Positions 8,517 through 18,844 of a stretch of DNA of 64,000 nt are shown here, piece after piece. The first letter of the stretch is position 1, and each line of letters begins with the position of its first letter. The DNA is from Shewanella marina JCM 15074 (GTDB lineage Bacteria > Pseudomonadota > Gammaproteobacteria > Enterobacterales > Shewanellaceae), in the NCBI RefSeq assembly GCF_000614975.1, contig NZ_BALM01000001.1, forward strand, positions 124,001 through 188,000. Direction: 5' to 3'. The notes under the pieces are model-generated. The model ran no database searches, had not been told where the DNA came from, and saw only the letters and a program-made list of their open reading frames with translations. The position numbers and the translations under genes were made by a program.

Positions 8517-9455
8517 ATGGATATTGAGCAGCACTCACTGTTTATAAAAAGTGGTATTGATGAGTTACATTTAAGGCTCATCAAACCAGTTACCGCATTA
8601 TATGCTGAGCCCATTTTGATGTTACATGGCAGTATGTCTAATGGGCGTGTTTTTTATAGTGATTCAGGCAAAGGTTTAGCTTGCTTCTTAGCACAGGCTG
8701 GCTTTTGCGTATATGTACTTGATAGTGCAGGACGAGGCTTAAGTAAGCCAGCTCTCGCTGATGGGCACAACCCATCTCAAACAGATGTGATTAAATTTCA
8801 CTTACCGCTAGTGCAACAATTTATTCAACATCGACATCCTCAGCAAAAAATGCATTGGTGTGGTCATTCATGGGGGGGAGTGATGTTACTGAGTGCCATA
8901 CTGCGTCAGCCAGCAATTACCACAGATATTGCATCAATAGTGACATTTGCCACTAAACGCCGTATTTATACTCGGTCACTAAAAAAATGGTTTATGGTTG
9001 ATGTCGTCTGGAATAAAGTCGCACCTAGATTAGCCAAAAAGCATAATTACTTTGCCGCCAAGCATTATAAGCTTGGTATGGATAATGAAAGTCTGGCTTG
9101 TTTACTGCAAAGTATTGATTGGGTAAGTGGGGATTGGGTTGATAGTGAAGATGGTTTTGACTATTTACGGCAGAGTGAGCGTGTCAATTGGCCGATAGCC
9201 CGTTTTTATGCTGCGCAGAATGATCCTGTATTGGGGCATCAAAATGATGTTAAGCGGACGATGTTAGAGTGTGGCCTAGCAGATGCCGAATTTATTTTAT
9301 TAGCCAAACAACATGGCTATAAACATGACTATGACCACGCCGGCATATTGACGCATGCCGACGCGGCCACCGATCATTTTATTGAGCTGTTGTCTTGGTA
9401 TCAGGCCCATTCGAGCTTGTTAACGTCGGAAACAGTAGTAACACTTCATGACTGA
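8517..9455 (+). CDS. Alpha/beta hydrolase, substrate unknown
   Basis: This is a 312-residue alpha/beta-hydrolase fold protein without signal peptide. The oxyanion region is PILMLHGSMSNGRVFYS, a strand-turn follows (VYVLDSAGRGLS), and the nucleophile elbow is GHSWGG with S118. The acid is probably in the NDPVLGH region, and the histidine in DYDHAGI near residue 285. The ATG at 8517 follows AGGGGCGAAT; a GTG at 8502 is in frame but lies in that site. The substrate cannot be told. The 3' end overlaps the convergent PilZ gene by 77 bases. A run of seven G (8872-8878) encodes the nucleophile elbow. Confidence 0.82.
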   Translation: MDIEQHSLFIKSGIDELHLRLIKPVTALYAEPILMLHGSMSNGRVFYSDSGKGLACFLAQAGFCVYVLDSAGRGLSKPALADGHNPSQTDVIKFHLPLVQQFIQHRHPQQKMHWCGHSWGGVMLLSAILRQPAITTDIASIVTFATKRRIYTRSLKKWFMVDVVWNKVAPRLAKKHNYFAAKHYKLGMDNESLACLLQSIDWVSGDWVDSEDGFDYLRQSERVNWPIARFYAAQNDPVLGHQNDVKRTMLECGLADAEFILLAKQHGYKHDYDHAGILTHADAATDHFIELLSWYQAHSSLLTSETVVTLHD

Positions 9456-11403
9456 TATCAATTAAAAGACCATGGGCGGATATATGACCCATTTGTTCTT
9501 TCATTATTGCTAAGTTTTCAATGCTATTTTTATTGCGCTGGGCTTGTTCCTCATAAACATCTTCAATTTCATGATGTGATAAACGATTACAGCGTAGTTG
9601 CAGGGCGTAAAACTGACCCTGTTGCTGATATTCACTGATGCAGTCTAATTTGTCTTGATAACTATTTAATTGATCGGCCCAGCAACAGTTTAAGATCCCT
9701 GTTTGTTGATCTTGGCTAATAAAAATAATACAGGGTTCAATATCAGGCGTGGTGGTTAGTGCTTCTAACCGTGCTTGCCAATTAGGTAAGTTGGTTAATG
9801 CTGACATCTCAAATTTTTGAGCATCATTTACACGACGATTAAACAGTTGCGCAATTGCATTTTGATTACTGTTAGTTGCGCCGTAAGCCACTCTAAGTGC
9901 AGAGCCTGAGAAGAATAAAGGTAACGTATTGAGTTGACGCATTAATAGATGTTTGGCGCTATCAATTAACTGCTCTTTACCTGATTGATGATTTGTGAGG
10001 CGTGACAGTTTATCTTGGTTATGCGCGATCAATCTTTTTAAAAAGCTAGAGGCTTGATGGTCTTCTGAAACATTGTTTACTGCAGCAAGATGTAAAATCT
10101 TACCTTTACGAGATATTTGTTTAATCAAATACTCTTGTGCATCAAGTGAAGCCTTACCTGCAAGAGGTTGTAGTTCGGGGAAGCTAATTTGAATTTGATG
10201 CTGATCGGTTTGTATCGCTTCATCACTTAATAGTTGTAAGCCCTTGCTCGAAATATCAATGGTTTGTGCTTCAATATCTTGATCGCCAATATGCATAGTA
10301 ACTTGAGTTTTAAATGCATAGCGAGCCTCATGGCGGCGCTCATTGATATTGATATAACCTTGATGTAATTCTTGCGCTGCAATATGGTTTTGAGCATAGC
10401 GTTTGAGGTCGTTAGCGTTACCAGAGGTATTAATTGCTGCTTCGGTATACCACTGACTATTTGGGGTAATATCTGTGAGCGTAACTAACCGGCTAAATTT
10501 GTTAATTGTGGCAATGGTATCTTTTGAATAGGTCTCTTTTTGACCTTGTAATAAAGCATCGTTATAACTTTTATCATGATCAATATTGCGACAATGAACT
10601 CGGATCATTTTAAAGCTGTGTTTATGACTGGCAAACGCCATAAATAGATCCAGCAACTGGTCATTAGCTAACTCGGTCAATGAAGCAGAGTAGAAATAAC
10701 AGTTTTTGCTAGTGGTATGGGTAAAGCATAAAAATAATCGAGCGGCATGATTATCAGGGTTATCAATCATGGTTTGTAAACGATTATGGTTCATAAACGC
10801 GTTGATTTGTGAGACGCCATGCTTGTCTAAAAAGTAATGTTCTAAATGGCGATTAGTTTCATTTTGTAAAATATGTGAGACTGAATAATAGCGGTCATGG
10901 CTGACAAAAAGTGGCAATTGCGGAGTATGGTTTAAATGCAGATCTTCAAAGATTAGCTTCTCAGTTAACTCTTTAGCATCTGAGGTAGGCTTATTACCAA
11001 AAATCAGTGGTTGAATAAAATGATTACTAATGCGCTTCTTTTTAACGGGGTTATTACCAAGTTTACGCTGCATATGTTCAAGAATAACGCTTTCATATAC
11101 TCCAAGAGTATAGGTGTCACTGTATCGCTCTAAGCATTGTTCAAACTCAGTTTGTGCATGTTCGTCTAGAAAATGAGTGAGTTCAGCGTGAGTAAACTCC
11201 TCACAAGGCAAGTCAGAGTCATTTCTTAAGTCGATAATGCGGTAACATGGCTGACCAAGTCGTAATAGCTCCAAGCGAATAATAAAACGATCTGCACTGG
11301 TTTCTTCAAATGTTGTAGATTGAAAAATATCCTCAAAATCTTCAGCTAAAAGTGAAGGGGTGAGTTGTGCAATTAAGGCATTTTTATGTTCTAAATTAAT
11401 CAT
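9379..11403 (-). CDS. Large PilZ-domain protein (candidate c-di-GMP receptor)
   Basis: This 674-residue protein has no signal peptide or membrane helix. A PilZ domain lies at about residues 350-450: the RxxxR element is in NERRHEARYAF (about residue 355) and the second c-di-GMP-binding motif is DISSKG (DxSxxG, about 382-387). The N-terminal 340 and C-terminal 220 residues show no motif I can name; they may include a diverged second PilZ-like fold. As I recall, Vibrio also has a large PilZ protein (PlzC type) between serB and radA, so the position is conserved. A role in motility or surface attachment is inference only. Confidence 0.8.
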   Translation of the reverse strand: MINLEHKNALIAQLTPSLLAEDFEDIFQSTTFEETSADRFIIRLELLRLGQPCYRIIDLRNDSDLPCEEFTHAELTHFLDEHAQTEFEQCLERYSDTYTLGVYESVILEHMQRKLGNNPVKKKRISNHFIQPLIFGNKPTSDAKELTEKLIFEDLHLNHTPQLPLFVSHDRYYSVSHILQNETNRHLEHYFLDKHGVSQINAFMNHNRLQTMIDNPDNHAARLFLCFTHTTSKNCYFYSASLTELANDQLLDLFMAFASHKHSFKMIRVHCRNIDHDKSYNDALLQGQKETYSKDTIATINKFSRLVTLTDITPNSQWYTEAAINTSGNANDLKRYAQNHIAAQELHQGYININERRHEARYAFKTQVTMHIGDQDIEAQTIDISSKGLQLLSDEAIQTDQHQIQISFPELQPLAGKASLDAQEYLIKQISRKGKILHLAAVNNVSEDHQASSFLKRLIAHNQDKLSRLTNHQSGKEQLIDSAKHLLMRQLNTLPLFFSGSALRVAYGATNSNQNAIAQLFNRRVNDAQKFEMSALTNLPNWQARLEALTTTPDIEPCIIFISQDQQTGILNCCWADQLNSYQDKLDCISEYQQQGQFYALQLRCNRLSHHEIEDVYEEQAQRNKNSIENLAIMKEQMGHISAHGLLIDISHEVLLLFPTLTSSNGPDTKTTAQ

Positions 11404-11678
11404 TCCTTGAGGCCTTTAGTCATTAATATCCGTGTTATATTGCTAGCATATAAAAATAGCGCTAGTCGGCTAATAGCAGTTAATTTCAATCCGAGAAAAT
11501 ATAATGCTATGGTCGCTAGCCTATTGTGACATCACTTTCTATGACTTTACTATCGGCTTTTATGGTTAAATCTTTATTATTGGCTTGATTAAGATTGATT
11601 TTAGAGTGGCTAAAATAGGTCTAAAATTAGAGAGTAAAGTTTGCCAAAAATTGAATCGATAAGGAATTTTAAATACAG

Positions 11679-13070
11679 ATGGCTAAAGCTCCAAAAGTGG
11701 CATATCTATGCAGTGAATGCGGTATGGATTTTGCGCGTTGGCAAGGGCAATGCTCGGGTTGTAAAGCGTGGAATACGATCAGTGAATTTGCGATTCCTAA
11801 AGCGACAAATGCGGTCACTACGTTAGCGCGTTCAGGCAGTGCAGGCTATGCAGGACTCGTCACGGCAGGCTCTAAAAAGATGCGTGAAGTCGAGTCTGTT
11901 GAAGCTGAAAAAATGCTGACACAAATAGGTGAACTTGATCGAGTACTCTGTGGTGGATTAACGACAGGTTCAGTGAATATTATTTCAGGTGATCCTGGTG
12001 CAGGTAAGACAACCTTACTTTCTGATTTAGTCGCTCGTATGTCACAGCTAATGCCGTCATTATACTGTACGGCTGAAGAATCTTTATCTCAGTTTAAAAA
12101 CCGAGTGAATCGTTTAAAACTGAACTATAACGAAGACAACCTGTATTTAATGGCTGAAACCAGTGTAGAAGCGATTATTGCAGAGCTTGATGCGAAAAAG
12201 ATTAAATTTGCGGTGATTGACTCAATTCAAGCGGTATCAACAGAACTGGCTAATGGTAGCCCTGGTTCTCCATCACAAGTAAAGACTGCAGCTCAAGCCT
12301 TAACGCAATACTGTAAACAAAATAATGTCACCATGTTTTTGATCGCACATGTGAATAAAAACAATGAAATTGCAGGCCCACAGACCTTAGTACATATTGT
12401 TGACGCGTTATTGCATATTGATACCAACGACGGTCAAATCAGAACCTTGCGCGCCAATAAAAACCGTTTTGGTGATGTTGATACCGTCGGTATTTTTAGA
12501 ATGACCGAGCGCGGTATGAACAGTGTCGATAATCCAAGTGAGATATTTTTATCAGGTTCAACCACTGAATCGTCAGGATCTGCGATTACCTGTATTCGTA
12601 AAGGTAATCGTAATTTATTACTCGAAATTCAATGCTTAACCACTGAAACAGAAGGCGAGTTTCCGCAGCGGGTGTGCGTGGGGCTAAATATGAACCGGAT
12701 TAAAATGCTGACTGGTATTTTACGTAAGCATGCCAAGACTAAGATATTTCATGACACTTTTTTTAATATTGTTGGTGGTTTGAAAATCGATGAATCTGAA
12801 ACTTGTATTGATTTAGCATTAGTGACGGCATTACTCAGCAGTTTAAATGAGTTTGTGGTGCCAAGAACAACCTGCATTATGGGAGAGTTGAGCCTTAATG
12901 GTGATGTGAGACCAATTGATAGTGGTGTGCCTCGTGTTAAAGAAGCAGCCCAGCATGGTTTTACTGAGATTTTTATTCCATTTAGAAATTATCATAAGTC
13001 GATGGAAGGGCTTGGAGCTAAGATTACTCCAGTAAAAACGATTCATGAATTGATAGAACTTATCAATTAA
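11679..13070 (+). CDS. radA: DNA repair protein RadA
   Basis: RadA (Sms) is a RecA-like helicase that helps process recombination intermediates. The 463-residue protein has an N-terminal zinc finger (C11, C14, C25, C28), a Walker A motif GDPGAGKTT with K110, the RadA-specific KNRFG motif at 261-265, and a C-terminal Lon-protease-like domain (DLALVTALLSS, GELSLNGDVRPI). The Walker A sequence is slightly unusual, with D in place of the usual N. The start ATG is 12 or so bases after AAGGA. It is divergent from the PilZ gene over a 275-base region where I see no further gene. Confidence 0.95.
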   Translation: MAKAPKVAYLCSECGMDFARWQGQCSGCKAWNTISEFAIPKATNAVTTLARSGSAGYAGLVTAGSKKMREVESVEAEKMLTQIGELDRVLCGGLTTGSVNIISGDPGAGKTTLLSDLVARMSQLMPSLYCTAEESLSQFKNRVNRLKLNYNEDNLYLMAETSVEAIIAELDAKKIKFAVIDSIQAVSTELANGSPGSPSQVKTAAQALTQYCKQNNVTMFLIAHVNKNNEIAGPQTLVHIVDALLHIDTNDGQIRTLRANKNRFGDVDTVGIFRMTERGMNSVDNPSEIFLSGSTTESSGSAITCIRKGNRNLLLEIQCLTTETEGEFPQRVCVGLNMNRIKMLTGILRKHAKTKIFHDTFFNIVGGLKIDESETCIDLALVTALLSSLNEFVVPRTTCIMGELSLNGDVRPIDSGVPRVKEAAQHGFTEIFIPFRNYHKSMEGLGAKITPVKTIHELIELIN

Positions 13071-13120
13071 TTCTGTCTAAGCTCAATGATTCAGTAGATT
13101 GTTAAATAAAACTTAAATTC

Positions 13121-13154
13121 AGCAATTCATTTGCAGATTGTGATCTGGATTGCT
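13121..13154 (+). repeat. Two-part inverted repeat between radA and torR
   Basis: CAGAT at 13134-13138 pairs with ATCTG at 13143-13147, and the outer AGCAAT at 13121-13126 pairs with ATTGCT at 13149-13154. It could be a radA terminator without T-run, or part of the torR promoter. The support is modest. Confidence 0.35.
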
Positions 13155-13204
13155 GATACTATACCTCAAGATGTGACTTTTAACTGTCGTGGAACCAATA
13201 GAGC

Positions 13205-13914
13205 ATGGCATACACTGTTTTAGTAGTAGATGATGAAGCGGTCATAAGAGCTCGCTTAAAAGGCTATTTTGAAAAAGAAGGCTATCGAGTGATAGAAGCA
13301 CTTGATGGTGAGCAGATGTGGTATGAGTTTAATCGACAACAGATTGATTTAGTCATGCTTGATATTAACTTGCCTGGCGTTGACGGATTAAGTTTAACTC
13401 GTGAACTTCGTAGTCGTTCAGATGTAGCATTATCTTGGTGACAGGCCGAGATGAAGCGATCGATAAGATTATCGGGCTTGAGATGGGCGCCGATGATTAT
13501 GTGACTAAGCCGTTTGAACTGCGTGAGTTATTAGTTCGAGTTAAGAATTTACTATGGCGTATGTCATTAGTTAAGAAAGCAGAGATAGCCGTGGTAGATC
13601 AGTTATCACAACCTGATGATCTGATTATCTTTGATAACTATCGATTAGAGCTTAATAGCCGTAAACTTAGCCGCGATCAAGAAACCATTAAGCTGACTAA
13701 AGCTGAGTTTGAATTGTTGACTGCATTTGTATTGCATCCACAACAAGTATTAAGCCGTGATCGTTTAATGCAACAAACCAGTCATCGTAACCAAGACGTT
13801 AATGATCGCACCATTGATGTGATTATCAGGCGATTACGGAATAAGCTCTCGCCTGATCTGTTTGTTACTGTGCACGGTGAAGGCTATCTGTTTTCTGCTG
13901 CGGTGCAGGATTAG
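13205..13914 (+). CDS. torR: TMAO response regulator TorR, frameshifted
   Basis: TorR is the OmpR-type regulator that activates the torECAD operon when TMAO is present. The receiver domain has the acidic pair D9-D10, the phosphorylated D53 in VMLDINLPGVDG, and the lysine in YVTKPF. The C-terminal winged helix ends in TIDVIIRRLRNKLSPDLF and GEGYLF. The frame breaks at about 13431: restoring one A (GCATTAATCTTGGTGACA) joins SDVALILVTGRDE. Restored, it has 236 residues against 230 in E. coli. The 3' end overlaps convergent torT by 50 bases. The break is probably a sequence error, since torT and torA have the same kind. Confidence 0.9.
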
Positions 13915-14949
13915 CCGTAACGCGATAAATTGGATAAAAATCAGCGGGAGCTAAACTGGTCTTCAGCTGATTTTGTGATTTAGCGGGCATACTCCACTCT
14001 AGAATTTTGGGGCCAATATCACCATAAACTTGATTGGTTTGCAGTTGTTTTACTGCGACATCTACCGCAAGCTTACCTTGTAATACGACTTGATCGTCAT
14101 TGCTATGTGCAATTCGGCCTCGTTGCATACCACGTAAAATACTCGGTGATAGATAAGTACTAATCAGGCTTATTTTAGGATGACGAATATCTTTAGTGCA
14201 CTGACGGCGGCCTCAATGGCAACTGCACTACCAACAATATAGTTTGGATGTTGTTTATCGAGTAATAACGTTAGTTGTTCACGATATAGTGCACGGTTAT
14301 TATCTTGATGGCGAATGTCAGTAATTTTAACTTCACTATGCTCAAGCGCTGCTCGCATTCCTTGCTCAACCCAATCAGAGCCACCTACACTTTTGGGACC
14401 AGTAAGTAACGCAAGTGTACTCGGATTTTGAGCGTGCTGGCTAACATATTGCCCTGCAAAGTAGCCCATTTGATACCAATTTACTCCGACTTGATTAACG
14501 ACTTGCTTGCTTTCAATACGGTTAACTAACCCTATGATTGGCTTGTGGGTCTTAGCTTGATAATGGTTTAGGATCTCCGGTGAAACTGCACCTAAAATAA
14601 TTGCGTCATAGGGTTGTTTCATGCAGTAATCAAGCTGGTCTAGTTGCTTGTTTTCGTTGTAATAGCTTCCTGCTTCAAATAGATCAAGGTTAATACCCAG
14701 TTGTTTACTGTGTTGAACCAGCCCATAATCAATGCCAATCCAATAGGTATCTTTTAAGTGTGGAATAAGTGCACAGATCTTCCACGGTTTTTGGGCGTGC
14801 TTAAGAGGTTGATATTGTTGATTATGATTAGTTTGAATTTGCGCGCCCATCGGTAAACGCTGTTGAACGTTCCAATGGTTGTCCGCGAGGCTACTGAAAC
14901 TGGCCAAGCTAAGTAAAGTACATATAAATGCAGACAGAGTTCGTGTCAC
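13865..14949 (-). CDS. torT: Periplasmic TMAO-binding sensor protein TorT, frameshifted
   Basis: TorT binds TMAO in the periplasm and presents it to TorS. The N-terminus is a signal peptide ending LASFSSLA before DNHWNV. The rest is a periplasmic-binding fold (KICALIPHLKDTYWIGIDYG, PYDAIILGAVSPE, LLTGPKSVGGSDW). The frame breaks near 14182: adding one A (CTAAAAGATATTCGTCAT) gives ALKDIRHPKISLISTYLSPSILRG and joins the second part to a stop at 13865. Restored length is about 361 residues. GTG at 14949 has a good AGGTG site; GTG at 14958 is the alternative. The gene is divergent from torS and overlaps the torR 3' end by 50 bases. Confidence 0.88.
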
Positions 14950-15025
14950 AATATACACCTAGTGAATGTAAAAAAATGATAGCCAAGCTATTAATACCAG
15001 ATTGTAACAGTTTTAAGGAATAAGC

Positions 15026-17911
15026 GTGATCCCATTATCTTTCTCGGGCACCAGTTTAATCGGTCGATTAATGCTGGCATTTAGCCTCTTAGGTTTATTA
15101 CTGCTTATTCAGGTGAGTTTAGGCAACCTAAGTTTGTACTGGGTTAAACAAGCTGACCAATATCTCTATGAGCAAGCATTGCCAGCCTCACAAGCTGCAA
15201 GACAGCTTGCACATTCATCTACCGCGCTGTCTGAGAATGCGAAACAGCTAGGGCAACTGACAGAAGAAGTACAGCGTCAGTTTGTCGGGCGTAAATTAGC
15301 GATCGATAGCTCAAATATGCTGAGTGCGATTGATACGCTCAATAAACTCAATGTTGATACTAATCTTAGCTTACAACAACGCTCAGAAAATATTATTGCT
15401 GAGCTGGTTAGTTTGGGCAATTTAGTTGGTCAGCGCTTAAAGATGGAGTCTGAGTTAGCGCAATTAGGCCGAACGTTATCCAATGCCGCTAGTCAATCAA
15501 GTGAATTATTACAAGGTGAATTGGCGATTGTTAATGCCACTATTGTGTCTAAGTTAAGTTTGGCTTACCCGCAGCAAGTTGGTGATAAAAAAACGGCTGA
15601 GTTACTTGATGATGTTATTGAGCAAGAGATTGATACCCAGAGCCAGTTAACTCGCGCTTTAAAGCAGATACACAGTATCGCGCTATTAAGTCAAATGTTC
15701 CAGTCGCCCACCAAAGATTCACAATTACTCAATGCGATGACGACCGATAAAACCGTTGATTTATCAAGACTTGGGCTAGTTGAAGCCATTGATGTCAAAC
15801 CGCTATTAACGGTAGATAAGTTAATTCGTGATCCTGCTCGCTCACAAGCTTTAAGTAAGCAAATAGCGATTTTATTAACAGTGGTAAAAGGGATTGAACT
15901 GCAGCGTCAGTACAACGATAAATTACAAGATCAACGCCAGCAGCTACAAAATTTATCCGATAAATTATATGGCCTAAATGCCGCGGTAGAGCAGGCACTT
16001 AATGCCCAGCAACATCAGGCAGAGCAAGCACGTAATGATTATTTAAATCGGTTACTGTGGGCTAAGTTAGGCCTTTGGTTAACGGGTGGTATGATGCTGA
16101 TTGTGATCCTATTTGTAGTCTATAAAGTGATCTATCAAGGTATTGCTATTCGTTTAAATCAAGCCGCGACTGCTTTATCGAAACTGAGTCTAGGTGACAC
16201 AGATGTGAGTATTAATCACTATGGTGATGATGAACTTGCGGTCATGGCAAATGCGCTTGAAGCCTTTAAAATCAAAACTATTCATAACCAAAAGCTACAG
16301 TCGCAATTAAGACAAAGCGCTGCTGAACTAACCGAACATAAGCGGGTGTTAGAACGTAAGGTCGTAGAGCGTACTAGTGAGCTGGCGCTGGCGAATGAAA
16401 AGCTTGATACCGCCGCTAAAGAGCACGAACAAGCGCGCGCGATTGCAGAGCAGGCAAACCAAGCTAAATCACTGTTCTTAGCCACCATGAGCCATGAGAT
16501 CCGCACACCGTTAAATGGTTTATTAGGTACTCTTACTTTACTGGGACATTCATCACTGCCGCCAGCCCAGCAACAAATGTTAGCGTTATCACGTTATAGC
16601 GGCACCTTACTGCAAACCGTATTGAATGATATTTTAGATTTCTCGCGTCTTGAACAAGGCAAACTTAATAATGAGCCTCGCCCGGTTGATATGGTCGAAC
16701 TGATTAATGAAGTGATTGCGGTTATGGTTGCAGGGGCGAATTTAAGTGGCCTGAAGCTGACCTTACAAAATAAAAATGTGCCTAAATGGTTGCGTATTGA
16801 TGGCCCGAAATTACGACAAATTTTGTTTAATTTGATTGGTAATGCGATTAAATTTACACCAGAGGGCGAAGTGACACTGCGCATTTACCCGCAACAAGAT
16901 TGGTTACATTTTGAAGTGATTGATACGGGTGTTGGTATCAATGAAGAAGCACAAAAACAGTTATTTAAAGCCTATAGTACACAGCCAAATCAGGGGCGAG
17001 CTCGTGGTACAGGCTTAGGGCTAGCTATTTGTAAGCAGTTGGTTGAATTGATGAATCCCGATACCAGCAAGACTATTCAATTAGAAAGCGAAGAGGGCTT
17101 GGGGAGTTGCTTTAGTTTTTGTTTGCCAATAGAGGAGTGTGCTCCAATTACCGCGGCGCATAATCAATTGCGAGAGCTGGTACCATCTAAATTAGTGCTG
17201 GTGGTAGAAGATAACCAAATTAATGCCATGGTTGCGCAGGGATTCTTGGCGTATATAGGTCATGAATCTGTTTTAGCCAATAGTTGTGAGCAGGCATTAT
17301 CATTATTTACCCCAGAATTGATTGCACGATTAGACGCAGTAATGCTTGATATTCAATTAGGAGATGGTTCTGGTATTGAGTTGTTGAGGCAGCTGAAATT
17401 GAAGTCAGCTATATATCAAAAGTCGATTCAATTTGCTGCGTTTACCGCCCAAATTCAGTCTGAGAATATCCATGAATACCAAGATGTTGGTTTTGATCAA
17501 GTATTGGCGAAGCCCTTATCAATGGAATCACTTACCACTTGGTTAGGCAGTGCGGTGCGAGAAGATGTAAATCAAGAACCTGTGATTGAGCTGATGGATC
17601 CTGCTGCATTACTTGATTTAAACCAGATAAATCAGGACAAGGATATTTTAGGTGAACAAGCCGTCATCGATATGCTGCAGTTATACATCACCTCTAGCCA
17701 AGTGCATTTGCAATCACTGCTCGAACATAATGGTGACTCTGCTAAAGTGCTGCATGCTTTAAAAGGGAGTAGCGGTAGCATGGGATTGAGTGCATTAGCT
17801 GAGCGTTGTAAGTTATTAGAGCATAAAGCGTTGACGGATGAAGACATTGATTCATTACATCAACTGCAGCAAGCTTCAATCAGTGCTCTAGAAGCATATT
17901 TGAAGCGTTAG
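15026..17911 (+). CDS. torS: Hybrid sensor kinase TorS
   Basis: TorS is the inner-membrane unorthodox kinase that senses TMAO-bound TorT and passes phosphate to TorR. In 961 residues it shows a first membrane helix (about 12-32), a long helical periplasmic sensor, a second helix (about 345-370), a HAMP linker, a kinase core with H490 in TMSHEIRTP, an ATPase domain (NLIGNAIKFT, DTGVGI, GTGLGLAI), a receiver with D775 in VMLDIQLGDGSG, and a C-terminal HPt with H910 in LHALKGSSGSMG. This order matches E. coli TorS (914 residues). The start is GTG after AAGGAATAAGC. The receiver and HPt are intact. Confidence 0.95.
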   Translation: MIPLSFSGTSLIGRLMLAFSLLGLLLLIQVSLGNLSLYWVKQADQYLYEQALPASQAARQLAHSSTALSENAKQLGQLTEEVQRQFVGRKLAIDSSNMLSAIDTLNKLNVDTNLSLQQRSENIIAELVSLGNLVGQRLKMESELAQLGRTLSNAASQSSELLQGELAIVNATIVSKLSLAYPQQVGDKKTAELLDDVIEQEIDTQSQLTRALKQIHSIALLSQMFQSPTKDSQLLNAMTTDKTVDLSRLGLVEAIDVKPLLTVDKLIRDPARSQALSKQIAILLTVVKGIELQRQYNDKLQDQRQQLQNLSDKLYGLNAAVEQALNAQQHQAEQARNDYLNRLLWAKLGLWLTGGMMLIVILFVVYKVIYQGIAIRLNQAATALSKLSLGDTDVSINHYGDDELAVMANALEAFKIKTIHNQKLQSQLRQSAAELTEHKRVLERKVVERTSELALANEKLDTAAKEHEQARAIAEQANQAKSLFLATMSHEIRTPLNGLLGTLTLLGHSSLPPAQQQMLALSRYSGTLLQTVLNDILDFSRLEQGKLNNEPRPVDMVELINEVIAVMVAGANLSGLKLTLQNKNVPKWLRIDGPKLRQILFNLIGNAIKFTPEGEVTLRIYPQQDWLHFEVIDTGVGINEEAQKQLFKAYSTQPNQGRARGTGLGLAICKQLVELMNPDTSKTIQLESEEGLGSCFSFCLPIEECAPITAAHNQLRELVPSKLVLVVEDNQINAMVAQGFLAYIGHESVLANSCEQALSLFTPELIARLDAVMLDIQLGDGSGIELLRQLKLKSAIYQKSIQFAAFTAQIQSENIHEYQDVGFDQVLAKPLSMESLTTWLGSAVREDVNQEPVIELMDPAALLDLNQINQDKDILGEQAVIDMLQLYITSSQVHLQSLLEHNGDSAKVLHALKGSSGSMGLSALAERCKLLEHKALTDEDIDSLHQLQQASISALEAYLKR

Positions 17912-17929
17912 GGGCGTTCCCTTTTAAGT

Positions 17930-18120
17930 AAATACAAGCAGGATGTCAGGGCCGAAAATCACTATTAGTGAAGGCACATGGATGTAGTGAATGTCTGTAT
18001 TGCACGGTGATATGGATATAGGAGGCAGAATAACGCAGGAGCCGTTATCGAGGAGCAAATGTTGACCTTGTCTACAGGGCTTCATTTCCGCTGAAAGATC
18101 ACATTATTAGTGAAGTGCTG
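17930..18120. repeat. Intergenic repeat-like element between torS and torD
   Basis: This noncoding stretch has two near-identical blocks about 140 bases apart: ATCAC-TATTAGTGAAGGC (17959-17976) and ATCACATTATTAGTGAAGTGC (18098-18118). Between them the sequence is rich in GGAT/GGAG words (CACATGGATGTAGTGAATG, AACGCAGGAGCCGTTATCG) unlike the AT-rich gaps elsewhere. From memory, Shewanella genomes carry families of such intergenic elements with wording like GCAGGAG and CATGGATG; I cannot confirm this here. No second copy is visible in the window. Confidence 0.5.
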
Positions 18121-18163
18121 ATTGAAAAGTTTATAGGCTTTGTTATTTGCTAAAATCATCCCC

Positions 18164-18194
18164 AAAAAAATCAGGCATTAAGCCTGATTTTTTT
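18164..18194. terminator. Strong bidirectional terminator between torS and torD
   Basis: AAAAAAATCAGGC pairs with GCCTGATTTTTTT around loop ATTAA. Each strand ends its stem in a T-run, so it can end both torS (plus) and the torECAD operon (minus). Confidence 0.92.
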
Positions 18195-18208
18195 ATCGGT
18201 ATTTGAAA

Positions 18209-18844
18209 TTAAGCGCTTTGCTTAGTTTCCTCTTGTAACCAATCAAGATCACCCGCAATCCAATTTTGGGTAAGGTGGCTCAAATGGGTATAGAATTTAC
18301 CTTGGTCTTTTGCAGCTACGCGTTGAGCGAAATGATCGACCCAAGTGCCTAATAAGTTTTGAATAAACTCAAGTTGCTTAGCCTGATCGCTACTTGTACA
18401 TAGTGTATTAACATATGACAAAATGACGGCGATATGGTCAGCGGGCTCTGGGAAGTCACTTTTAACTTCTAGCTTGCTTTGCTTTAAAAACTGACTCATA
18501 AGATGATGCTGCTCGCCAAAAACATTGACCTTGTCAGCATCTTCATCAGTTAAATACAAACTCGCGTATGGGTTCGCACTATGCTTACCTCCAACTAAAA
18601 ATAAGCTGCAATAATCGGCCGCTAATTCAAGTAAGTCATTTTCAGACTTGATTGAGGTTAGAGTCGCGACGATCTGTTTTACATCGTCCTCCAACTTAGG
18701 GTCGTTGCCGAGGTTCGCCCAAAAATTAAGTGCGTCTGCAGAGGTAAGTTGCGCCAGTAATGTATCATCAATCTCTTTTGCAAACAGAGATGACAATAGT
18801 TGGTACACCATACCACGAGCTTGATTTAGTTGATTTTGGTTCAT
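18209..18844 (-). CDS. torD: TorA-specific chaperone TorD
   Basis: TorD binds the Tat signal and core of apo-TorA in the cytoplasm and helps load the molybdenum cofactor before export. The 211-residue, mostly helical protein shows family features: [17 protein letters not shown] at the start, the central [22 protein letters not shown] (split here only by description), and [14 protein letters not shown]. The start ATG overlaps the torA stop by 4 bases (ATGA), so translation is coupled. It is the last gene of the operon, followed by a terminator. Confidence 0.95.
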   Translation of the reverse strand: MNQNQLNQARGMVYQLLSSLFAKEIDDTLLAQLTSADALNFWANLGNDPKLEDDVKQIVATLTSIKSENDLLELAADYCSLFLVGGKHSANPYASLYLTDEDADKVNVFGEQHHLMSQFLKQSKLEVKSDFPEPADHIAVILSYVNTLCTSSDQAKQLEFIQNLLGTWVDHFAQRVAAKDQGKFYTHLSHLTQNWIAGDLDWLQEETKQSA

